In this document: positions 7,532 to 14,565 of the stretch, piece by piece
Layout of the letters: every line of letters starts with the position of its first letter
Numbering within the stretch: the first letter of the stretch is position 1
Origin: JAGXQV01 sp964505475
Lineage (GTDB): Bacteria > Pseudomonadota > Gammaproteobacteria > Burkholderiales > Sulfuricellaceae
Assembly (NCBI GenBank): GCA_964505475.1
Contig: CAZDIJ010000044.1
Location: 1-23,010, forward strand
Length of the DNA stretch: 23,010 nt
Direction: 5' to 3'
Program-made: the position numbers and the translations under genes
Notes under the pieces: model-generated
What the model was told of the DNA's origin: nothing
The model's database searches: none
What the model saw: the letters and a program-made list of their open reading frames with translations, nothing else

Positions 7532-9955
7532 ATGGGAGTCATCAAGAAAACCCTGTTTCGCGGCAACATCCTCGGCAAGCCGCGCCACCGCAACCTGTTC
7601 CTCGACATGGAGGAGAACATCCACATCCATTACCGCGACCTGCGCATCGAGCTGAGCCGCGGCGAATTCGAGGACATCGTCGGGGCGTTCGGCAAGCAGG
7701 CGCAGGAGTTGCAGGCCATCATCCGCGAAAAGGACTACCAGGACGGCAAGCTGCCCAACGCCAACCAGGATGACGTGCGCATCTGGACCGAGTCGCGCCT
7801 CAAGCACGAGGTGAAATACCATCCCCAGCGCTTTTCCCTGGAGGAATGCGGCGACGGCTACCATTTCCACTACCGCAACTACAAGCTGCTGATCGACCCG
7901 GCGGAATTCCGCCAGATCGCGCAACTGTTCCGCAGCCTGGACGTGGACGGACCCTATGCCGCCACCTACGACGAGGTGTTGGAATTGCTGGAAAGCAACG
8001 ATGTCGATTTCATGCTGGCGGCGGGCAACGTGCCGGGCGAGAAGCTGGCGATCGCCGTCGCCCAGCATCACATGCCGAAGATCCGCGACATCTTCGCCTA
8101 TATCGGCTTTACCCAGGAGGCCGAGGGCGAGGAGCGCCGCTATGTGGGGCCGCGCCTTGTGGTGACGGCCAGGCCGGACAAGCAGCGCGGCGCCCTGGAT
8201 TACAAACGCCTGCGCGGCTACAACGAGGTCGGGCGGCTGGCGGATTTTCTCTCGCGCCATGGCGCGAGCCTCGACCCCGACGAACTCAATCGGCTCAAAT
8301 GCCAGGTGCTGGAGCTGTATTTCACGCTCAAGTCCGGCCAGACGCTCAATGTCGAAACCGATCCGCAACTGTGGCTGTACTCCCATGGCAACGGCCAGGT
8401 GATCTTCCCCTACAGCGTCGCGCCGCGCGGCAAGGATGACGCCGAAGCGCTCTACAAGGCGTGGAGCGGCCTGCTGGCAAGCCTTCAGATGACTTTCGTG
8501 AAACCGTCCAAGGGGGTGTTCGCGGCGGCGGAGCAGGCCGCGCTCAAGGAGTTGGTGGAAGAGGCGCTGCGCCGGGAAGTCGCGGCTTTCGGCGCAGTGG
8601 AAAAGGTTTATCTGATGGGATCGGCGCTGCGCGGCGAAATGGGCTATTATCTCGCGCCCTTCATCCACGGCAAGCTGGCCAAGCTCGGTTCCGACATCGA
8701 CATCCTGGTGGAGATCGACCCGGCGCGCGAGGGCGACATCCCCGCCCACTGGCGCCTGATAAATCCCGAATCCTCCAACCATTGCGCGGTGTACCACGTC
8801 AGCCAGATACCCCTGGCGGGGAAACCGAGCGAGTGGCCGGCGCGCCATCCGCACGTCGAATTCATCCAGCACCTGGTCGATGCCTACGTGTTCTTCCCCT
8901 CGCATGGCTACGTCGCGGAAAAGGATGCCTTCCTGAAAAAATTCGGCGCCAAGCTGTTTTACGACCGCACCCGCGACGGAGTACTCTACCATGGTGCGGA
9001 AGAGCAGCGGATCGCGGCGCGGCTGGCCGATCTGTACGGTTTTACGGCGGCGGTGGAAAAAATGAAGGTCAGCACCGAGAACGCCCTCTACAAGGTATTC
9101 GCCGGCGAGCATGACTATATCCTCAAGCTCTTCAAGGTATCGGGCAACTATCGCAGCAGCCGCGTCGCCGAACATACCGCCTACGAGGAGCGTCTGGTCA
9201 CCCTGCTCAAGGCGCGCGGCGTGCCAACGCCGGGAGTGATTCGTGCGCGTGAAGGGGAAGATGCGGCCATCGAAGGCCATTCCGCGCTGCTGTTCGAGCG
9301 TATTCCCGGCACGGTGCGGCAGCGCCCGGAATATCCCCTGGAAACCATCTGCGCCGCGCTGGCGCAAATCCATCGCGTGCAGCGTGAACAGCCCTTCGAT
9401 CTGGAAGCGGCATTCCTCTTCGACGATGTCTGCATGATCTGGCTGCCGCTGTTCGAGGAATACCTCAGGAAAACCGATCTGGAGCCGGAGATCGCCCTGG
9501 CTTTCGACAAGCTCGCGCCATCCGCCGAGCGCTATTTCCCCGGCGAGAACCGGGCGGCGCTGTTCGCATGCAGTCCGTCCGTCCACTGTCACGGCGATGT
9601 GACGCCCAAGAACGTGATCGTCGTGGGGGAAAACGATGCGCGCTTTTTCGATTTCAACAACGCCTTCCACGGGCCGCGCATGGCTGACGTGATCGACGGC
9701 GCGTTCGAGTTTTCGCTGGCCGAGAAATACATCCACCTGGCCGATTTCGCGCGCTTCGACGCCTTCGTTTCCGGCTATGACGCGAGCGATTCCCTCGCCG
9801 CCGAGGAAATGGAGGACTTGCCGCGCTGGATCGAACTGCTGGGCGTCATCAAGTTCACCAAGGAAGTCCGCGTGCTGCTGGAGCGTCCGCAGGAAAACCT
9901 GCGCCGCAAGCGCGCCCTGGCGATCGCGGAATTCGTCCTGTCGCGCTGCCGCTGA
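7532..9955 (+). CDS. Nucleotidyltransferase fused to an APH-type small-molecule kinase
   Basis: The product is 807 residues. The N-terminal part holds two similar segments, HIHYRDLRIELSRGEFEDIV (from about 30) and HFHYRNYKLLIDPAEFRQIA (from about 111), which look like an internal duplication. A long middle region of uncertain fold follows. A minimal nucleotidyltransferase motif starts with MGS at 362-364 and continues to GSDIDILVEID (from 386), with Asp388 and Asp390 as the metal-binding pair. The C-terminal third is an aminoglycoside-phosphotransferase-like kinase: YKVFAGEHDYILKLFK as the ATP-binding strands, catalytic HGDVTPKN (687-694) and FDFNN with Asp707 as the metal ligand. Both domains look intact. 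APH-type kinases phosphorylate many small hydroxyl compounds, so antibiotic resistance should not be assumed. It stops one base before the next ATG. Confidence 0.88.
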   Translation: MGVIKKTLFRGNILGKPRHRNLFLDMEENIHIHYRDLRIELSRGEFEDIVGAFGKQAQELQAIIREKDYQDGKLPNANQDDVRIWTESRLKHEVKYHPQRFSLEECGDGYHFHYRNYKLLIDPAEFRQIAQLFRSLDVDGPYAATYDEVLELLESNDVDFMLAAGNVPGEKLAIAVAQHHMPKIRDIFAYIGFTQEAEGEERRYVGPRLVVTARPDKQRGALDYKRLRGYNEVGRLADFLSRHGASLDPDELNRLKCQVLELYFTLKSGQTLNVETDPQLWLYSHGNGQVIFPYSVAPRGKDDAEALYKAWSGLLASLQMTFVKPSKGVFAAAEQAALKELVEEALRREVAAFGAVEKVYLMGSALRGEMGYYLAPFIHGKLAKLGSDIDILVEIDPAREGDIPAHWRLINPESSNHCAVYHVSQIPLAGKPSEWPARHPHVEFIQHLVDAYVFFPSHGYVAEKDAFLKKFGAKLFYDRTRDGVLYHGAEEQRIAARLADLYGFTAAVEKMKVSTENALYKVFAGEHDYILKLFKVSGNYRSSRVAEHTAYEERLVTLLKARGVPTPGVIRAREGEDAAIEGHSALLFERIPGTVRQRPEYPLETICAALAQIHRVQREQPFDLEAAFLFDDVCMIWLPLFEEYLRKTDLEPEIALAFDKLAPSAERYFPGENRAALFACSPSVHCHGDVTPKNVIVVGENDARFFDFNNAFHGPRMADVIDGAFEFSLAEKYIHLADFARFDAFVSGYDASDSLAAEEMEDLPRWIELLGVIKFTKEVRVLLERPQENLRRKRALAIAEFVLSRCR

Positions 9956-9956
9956 C

Positions 9957-11099
9957 ATGGCGCCGCGCCGGTTCGTCGCCATGCTGGCGCTGATGGCGCT
10001 GATGGCGCTGACCGGCGGCGCGGCGGCCGAAACCATCGGCCTGCGCTTCGTGGTGAGCGATACCCTGCAAATGCCCGGCGTGGCGGCGGCGCTGGAAGGC
10101 TGGGTGGAAACGCTCAACGGCTATTACCGCAACAGCGAGGTGAACTTGCGCGGCGAAATCGTCGCCGTTGATTTCGCCGCCATCGGCGAGCGCGAAGTGC
10201 TGCCGCTGCTCGACGACATGGCGCGCGAGCGCAACGGTTTCGAGGGGTTGTTCCGCCGCGCCGACGAATTCGGCGCCGACTATACCGTCGCGGTGGTGGA
10301 CAATCTGCTGATCCGCGGCAAGCGCGGCTGCGGGCGCGCCTGGGCGGTCAACAAGACGCTGGCGGCGCTTTCCTCGACCCGCGCCGCCTTCGCGGCGATG
10401 GATTTCGCCTGCGGCGCGCATACCCTGGCGCACGAGCTGGGGCACTTGATGGGACTGAACCACGGCGGCCTGGTGGATCGCTGCGAGCCGGGCAAGGGAC
10501 ACACTTCGGCCATCGCCCCCTACGCCAACGGCTACGCCGCCGGCAACTGCGACGGGCGTCCCCAGCCCGGTGAATTCGGCGACATCATGGTGGGCGGTTG
10601 GATGAAGACGGTCAACGGCAACGGCAAGAGCAGCCTGCCGATGTATTCCAACCCGCGGGTGCGCGATGCGCGCTGCGGCTCCGCCGGAATTTGCGGCGAC
10701 CCCGCGGGCGGCGACGCGGCGCGCGCCCTCAACGAGCATGCCCGTTATTATGCGGCGCACGAGGAGCCGGACGTGCATGTCCTGCGCTATGGCAGCCAGG
10801 CGCTGCGGGAGTGCGTCGTCACGAAATACCGAGGCCGGGAAATCGCCGAACTGACGGAGCTGGCCTGCCCCGGCGCGGCCATTGCCACGCTGGCGGGCAT
10901 CGAGCGTCTCGGCGCCTTGCGGCGCGTGGATTTCTCCAATAACCTGCTGGAGGAGGTCGCGGCGCTGGAGCAATTGCCCGCCGCCCAGGTCGAATACCTG
11001 GATTTGCGGGGAAACCCGCGAATTCCGTGCCGCTCGCTGGAGCGGTTGGCCATCGTCTTCCCCGGCAAACTGGCGCGCTCTGCCGCCTGCGCGCCGTAG
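9957..11099 (+). CDS. Exported metzincin metalloprotease with LRR-like C-terminus
   Basis: The ATG at 9957 follows the previous TGA by one base, which suggests coupled translation; no ribosome binding site is visible. The 380-residue product starts with a signal peptide (MAPRRFVAMLALMALMALTG, cut after about AAA at 24). The zinc site HELGHLMGLNH gives ligands His159, His163 and His169, base Glu160 and Gly166. A DIM sequence with Met211 is the likely Met-turn, and a SNPRV segment and an Asn/Ala-rich helix follow. This layout recalls the reprolysin-like and peptidyl-Asp (M72) metallopeptidases. Residues about 300-365 have leucine-rich-repeat character (LRRVDFSNNLLEEV, VEYLDLRGNP). It probably acts in the periplasm or outside the cell. 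The target is unknown. Confidence 0.82.
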   Translation: MAPRRFVAMLALMALMALTGGAAAETIGLRFVVSDTLQMPGVAAALEGWVETLNGYYRNSEVNLRGEIVAVDFAAIGEREVLPLLDDMARERNGFEGLFRRADEFGADYTVAVVDNLLIRGKRGCGRAWAVNKTLAALSSTRAAFAAMDFACGAHTLAHELGHLMGLNHGGLVDRCEPGKGHTSAIAPYANGYAAGNCDGRPQPGEFGDIMVGGWMKTVNGNGKSSLPMYSNPRVRDARCGSAGICGDPAGGDAARALNEHARYYAAHEEPDVHVLRYGSQALRECVVTKYRGREIAELTELACPGAAIATLAGIERLGALRRVDFSNNLLEEVAALEQLPAAQVEYLDLRGNPRIPCRSLERLAIVFPGKLARSAACAP

Positions 11100-11120
11100 C
11101 GGCGGGGAAAGGCAGTGAAG

Positions 11121-11289
11121 CCTAGCAGCCTGTCGGACTTAAAGGAAATCGGCTGCAAATCCGCCTGGCCGGTCCATATTTTGCCGCTTTTTTGGTCAAT
11201 AGAATAACTATTGACCTGCAAAACCAGCAAAATCTGTCCTCGCCCAGCCGAATTTTCGCTACGATTCTTCAAGTCCGACAGGCTGCTAG
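11121..11289. mobile_element. 169-bp palindromic MITE-like element
   Basis: Perfect 19-bp terminal inverted repeats (CTAGCAGCCTGTCGGACTT at 11121-11139 and its complement at 11271-11289) flank a non-coding core. The centre is a perfect 9-bp hairpin (GGTCAATAG at 11194-11202, loop AATAA, CTATTGACC at 11208-11216) whose midpoint, 11205, is also the midpoint of the element. The arms between are similar in opposite orientation, so the whole unit is one long imperfect palindrome. Because CTAG is palindromic, it could belong to the repeat ends or be a 4-bp target duplication. I recall this end sequence as frequent in betaproteobacterial genomes; that was not checked here. Confidence 0.85.
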
Positions 11290-11303
11290 GAATCTGTTAT
11301 AAA
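11275..11303 (+). promoter_or_regulatory. Candidate outward promoter across the element boundary
   Basis: CCGACA (11275-11280) lies in the right terminal repeat, then a 17-base spacer, then TATAAA (11298-11303) just outside. The spacing is ideal and the hexamers are fair. It could drive the metalloprotease gene downstream. Confidence 0.3.
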
Positions 11304-11319
11304 CTCCCCTGCACCAGTC

Positions 11320-11373
11320 CCTTCCCCCGCATGCCCGACAGCCTAACGGCTTGGGCGCAAGAGCGAGGGAAGG
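11320..11373. repeat. Imperfect intergenic hairpin
   Basis: CCTTCCC (11320-11326) pairs with GGGAAGG (11367-11373), with a weaker inner stem built on GCC/GGC at 11333-11356. A second small palindrome, CCGCTTGAGCGG, lies at 11386-11397. These, the MITE-like element and the promoter candidate are all I see in the roughly 300 bases between the two protease genes. No T run follows, so it is not an obvious terminator. Confidence 0.45.
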
Positions 11374-11403
11374 AGAAAACCAACCCCGCTTGAGCGGTTG
11401 TGG

Positions 11404-12399
11404 ATGACATTTTTTAAAACAGCTTCTAAAACCTTTTTTCAGCCACGGATCGGCACGGACAAGCACGGGTCGCCCATCTCCCATGCGCGCCTTTTCCGCC
11501 TGGCGGCGGCCGGGCTGGCTCTCGCCGCCGCCACGCCCGCGGCGGCGGACTGGAAGGCGCCGCGCGAGGCGCTGGATCAGCGCCTGGTGGCGGGGGAGTT
11601 CCGCATTCATTACACCCTGGAGGGGGAAGACGCCTTTCCCCCGGATGCGCCGCCGGCGCAGCGCCGGGAGCGCGCCGGCAAGCTGCTGGAGCGGCTCGCC
11701 GCGCAGCTTGCCGATGCCGGACGCTATTACCGCGAACAACTGGGGCTGGTTCCGCCGCTGAATGGCGCGCGTTATCGAGGCGTGCGCGCCATCGACGTGC
11801 ATATCCTCGCCCTCGAAGGCAAGACCGGCTCGACCGGCGACGCTCCCATCGTCTACCGTTACCGCCATCTCGAAGGCGCCGTGCCGGCGCTTACCCTGTC
11901 CCTGTCGAACCGCTGGGTTCCGCCCAACCCGACCCCCGAGCACGAGGTTTTCCACGCCTATCAGTATGGTTATACCTGGTTCAAGAACGCCTGGTTTCTG
12001 GAAGGCATGGCGCGCAGCATGGAATCCGCCTTCACCGGCAGGACGCCGCGCACGGAACCCTTGCCGCGCGATGCCGGGGAAATGCGCCGGGTGATGGCGC
12101 GCGCCTATCGCGCGGATACCTTCTGGAATCGCCTGCGGTCTCTGTGCGATCCCGCTCTGGTGCGCGCCACGCTGGAAGAGTTCCAGGCGCTCGATCGGGA
12201 AGCCGCGCGCGCGCGCGGTATCGACCCCGCCGATTGGCCGGAGGAAGAACAGCGCGCGGAGCGCAATAATCCCTTTCTCCTGGCGGGATTGCGGCGCGCC
12301 GTCGAAAGCCGCTGCCCGCTTCGCGGCAATCCAGAATTACAGGCCTTTCACGGCATGTTGCTGGAAATCGAACGCAGGGGTTATTTGCCGTCCAATTGA
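11404..12399 (+). CDS. Exported gluzincin-type metalloprotease, 5' end uncertain
   Basis: From the ATG at 11404 the product is 331 residues. The active-site motif HEVFHAYQYG gives zinc ligands His180 and His184 with Glu181, and EGMA provides a third ligand, Glu200. That is the HExxH plus downstream Glu pattern of gluzincins. Before it come a hydrophobic signal-like segment (LAAAGLALAAATPAAA, about 34-49) and a mature start near DWKAPREALD. The first 30 or so residues are odd: they are translated from a repeat-like stretch and make a long n-region. An ATG at 11483 in another frame would give a normal signal peptide if one base were added near 11491, so a frameshift or assembly error is possible. 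The 3' end overlaps the convergent gene by 19 bases. Substrate unknown. Confidence 0.72.
   Translation: MTFFKTASKTFFQPRIGTDKHGSPISHARLFRLAAAGLALAAATPAAADWKAPREALDQRLVAGEFRIHYTLEGEDAFPPDAPPAQRRERAGKLLERLAAQLADAGRYYREQLGLVPPLNGARYRGVRAIDVHILALEGKTGSTGDAPIVYRYRHLEGAVPALTLSLSNRWVPPNPTPEHEVFHAYQYGYTWFKNAWFLEGMARSMESAFTGRTPRTEPLPRDAGEMRRVMARAYRADTFWNRLRSLCDPALVRATLEEFQALDREAARARGIDPADWPEEEQRAERNNPFLLAGLRRAVESRCPLRGNPELQAFHGMLLEIERRGYLPSN
11444..11470. repeat. Three 10-bp CACGGA-type repeats inside the 5' end of the protease gene
   Basis: CACGGAT, CACGGAC and CACGGG start at 11444, 11454 and 11464, giving a strict 10-bp period. The pattern resembles a short intergenic repeat I have seen in many bacterial genomes (from memory). 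It suggests the annotated N-terminus is not native coding sequence. Confidence 0.45.
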
Positions 12400-14510
12400 A
12401 CCATGCGGTCCAGGTTGACCAGGACGGGAGCGTCGAACTGGTTCTTCAAGTTCTGGACGCTCTGGCCGGCTTCCCGCATCCCCGGGTAGGGACCGAGGCG
12501 CACGCGGAAATTGCCGGAGCCGAAATTCACGATTTCGGCCGTTAGCGACGATGTGAAAAATTCCTTTTCCAAGAGCGTCCGGGTAGTCGCCACGGCGTTT
12601 TCCAGGGTGCCGTGCGTGTTGATCTGGATATAGGGCTGCCCCTCTCCCTCTTCGGCAGACGAGCGTTTCTCGAAGGTCGCCACGGAAGCCTGGAGATAAG
12701 TCTGCTGGCTGATTTTCTGCAAATGCTGGCGGGCTTCGTCGGCGCCGCCGAATGGGCCGACGCTGACGTGGAAACTCCGTCCGTCCAGATTCTCGATTTT
12801 CACCCGGTAGGTTTCGTGAACCAGCCCTTTCGTGAACATGAAGCGGGCGAGGAACAGGCTGTCCTCGAACGTGTTCTGGGCATTGAGGCGAACGTAATAA
12901 AAGCGCCCGTGCGATACCTTGGCGGCGGGTTTCTCCTCCACGGCCTTCTGGGGCGCGTTGCCGTCAGGCGGTGTTGCCGCCGCCTTGGGGGTCGCGGATA
13001 CGGGAGCCGCCTTGGCGCTTTCCGGTTTCCGTGGCGGGGCTGCGGGCGGCACGGCAACCAGTTCCTGGCCGCCGCCGGAGGCCGCCCTGATCTTTGCCGT
13101 ATGGGACGCCGCATCCTTGCCATTGGGGAACGGACCGATGCGAATGCGGTAATTGTCCGTCTCCGGGTTGACCAGTTCGACATGCATATTCTTGGGCAGC
13201 AGTCCTTTTTCGACGATGCTCTGGATCAGTTCGGTGGCTTCCCGTGAAGTGGCTTTTCCGCTTATTTCGACGTATTGAGGTTTATCCTTGCCGCCGGTTT
13301 CCGTCTTGGCCGCCGCCGTGGCCGGCGCGTGCGGTGCGGCGGCGGACGGTTTGGCGGCGGGTTTTTCGGAGGAAGACGGCGCAGCCGGTTTGTCCGGCGC
13401 CGGCGCGGCGGCCTGAACTACCGGGCTGGCCGGTTGAGGTGGGGGGGCGGCGGCAGGGACGGGTGGTTTGGCGGCGGGCTTTTCGGACGGAGGCGGTGCA
13501 GCCGGTTTGTCCGGCGCCGGCGTGGCGGCCTGAACCGGCTGGCCGGCCGGCGGCGCGTCGGCGGCGGGCGCCGCCTGCTGAGCCACCGTGTCGGGTATGG
13601 GAGAGGGAGCCAACAGCAGCATGATTTTGCTCTTGTACGGCGTCGCTTCATGCATATCGGCAAAAGGACCGATGTTTATACGGTAGCTTTTTCCATCGGG
13701 GTTGACGAGTTCGATTTTCTTATTCTGGGGCAGCAGGTTTCTTTCGACGATCTTCTGGGTGACCGCCATGGTTTCCTGTGCCGTGGCTTTTCCGCTGATT
13801 TCGATGAAATAGGGTTTGTTCTTGGCGGACGGGGGCGTGCTCGCCGCCGCCGGCACAATGGGCTTGGCCGGCGTGACCGGCGCCTTGGGCGGAGTGGCCG
13901 GCGCGGCGGTTTTCGGCGTGACGGCTTTTTCGCTTGGGGCGCTGGCGGCGGGTTTTTCCGCGGCCGGCTTGGCCGTGTTGCCGCCCGCGGCGGTCTTCAG
14001 GGTTTCCTTGTAGCGGTTTTTCCACATTTCCGCCTTGATGGGGTCGCGCTCTTCGCCCAGTAAGCCGGTTTCGTACAAATTCGCCAGGCGCTTCATGGAA
14101 ATCGGGTAGCCCGCCATGGCGGCCTGACGGTGGAAATCGAGCGCGGTTTGGAAGTTCTTGGCCACGCCCAGCCCTTTTTCATACATCATCGCCAGGTTGC
14201 CGAGCGCCTCCGGGTATTTTTGCGCTGCGGCCTTCTGGAACCAGTTGAAGGCGATTTTTTCGTCCTTGGCGACGGTTTGGCCGGTGGCGTAAAGGAAACC
14301 GAGGTAATTTTGCGAGCCGGCATCACCCTGCTCGGCCATGACGAGAATGGCTTCCAGTTCCTGTGGGGAGAGCGCCGTGGCGGCGCGCGCCGGCGCTGCC
14401 GCCGCTGCTGGCGGGGCGTCCGCGGCGGCGGCCATGCCGTTGAAAGCCGCCAGGGCGCCGCCGAGGAGAATCAGGAAAGTGCGCAGCATGTCGATGGGCA
14501 GAGATAACAT
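12381..14510 (-). CDS. Exported protein with Sel1 repeats and four SPOR-like repeats
   Basis: I chose the ATG at 14510 because AGGA lies eight bases upstream and a signal peptide follows (MLSLPIDMLRTFLILLGGAL); the product is 709 residues. Sel1/TPR-like repeats occupy about 48-172. Proline- and alanine-rich linkers then separate four SPOR-like domains at about 233-297, 410-476, 536-601 and 625-689. Each has the closing signature: YRINIGPF, YRIRIGPF, FHVSVGPF and FRVRLGPY. SPOR domains bind peptidoglycan stripped of stem peptides, typically at division septa. The linkers contain a repeated DKPAAP..SEKPAAKP block. It lies 55 bases after lpxH and is probably the last gene of the minus-strand cluster. 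An envelope or cell-division role is inferred. Confidence 0.85.
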   Translation of the reverse strand: MLSLPIDMLRTFLILLGGALAAFNGMAAAADAPPAAAAAPARAATALSPQELEAILVMAEQGDAGSQNYLGFLYATGQTVAKDEKIAFNWFQKAAAQKYPEALGNLAMMYEKGLGVAKNFQTALDFHRQAAMAGYPISMKRLANLYETGLLGEERDPIKAEMWKNRYKETLKTAAGGNTAKPAAEKPAASAPSEKAVTPKTAAPATPPKAPVTPAKPIVPAAASTPPSAKNKPYFIEISGKATAQETMAVTQKIVERNLLPQNKKIELVNPDGKSYRINIGPFADMHEATPYKSKIMLLLAPSPIPDTVAQQAAPAADAPPAGQPVQAATPAPDKPAAPPPSEKPAAKPPVPAAAPPPQPASPVVQAAAPAPDKPAAPSSSEKPAAKPSAAAPHAPATAAAKTETGGKDKPQYVEISGKATSREATELIQSIVEKGLLPKNMHVELVNPETDNYRIRIGPFPNGKDAASHTAKIRAASGGGQELVAVPPAAPPRKPESAKAAPVSATPKAAATPPDGNAPQKAVEEKPAAKVSHGRFYYVRLNAQNTFEDSLFLARFMFTKGLVHETYRVKIENLDGRSFHVSVGPFGGADEARQHLQKISQQTYLQASVATFEKRSSAEEGEGQPYIQINTHGTLENAVATTRTLLEKEFFTSSLTAEIVNFGSGNFRVRLGPYPGMREAGQSVQNLKNQFDAPVLVNLDRMVQLDGK

Positions 14511-14565
14511 TTCATGAGTCCTAATTATAATTGCCTTTAAAAACGGTTGCATCCGGCCAGGTGCG

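Noticed and set aside
7532..9955. Antibiotic resistance gene (aminoglycoside phosphotransferase)
   Set aside because: Only the APH fold is shared. The fusion, the long N-terminus and the operon context point to metabolism, and nothing in the sequence shows an aminoglycoside site.
7478..10117. Very long open frame on the minus strand opposite the NTase-APH gene
   Set aside because: It lies antisense to a protein with clear catalytic motifs. Its own translation shows no family motif, and long antisense frames are common in GC-rich DNA.
11398..11403. TTG at 11398 as start of the second protease
   Set aside because: It lies next to a small hairpin and is only two codons before an ATG, so it adds nothing; neither explains the odd N-terminus.
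14524..14529. TATAAT on the minus strand as promoter of the SPOR gene
   Set aside because: Transcription would start after the AGGA ribosome binding site at 14519-14522, and no good -35 box is found. Readthrough from lpxH is simpler.
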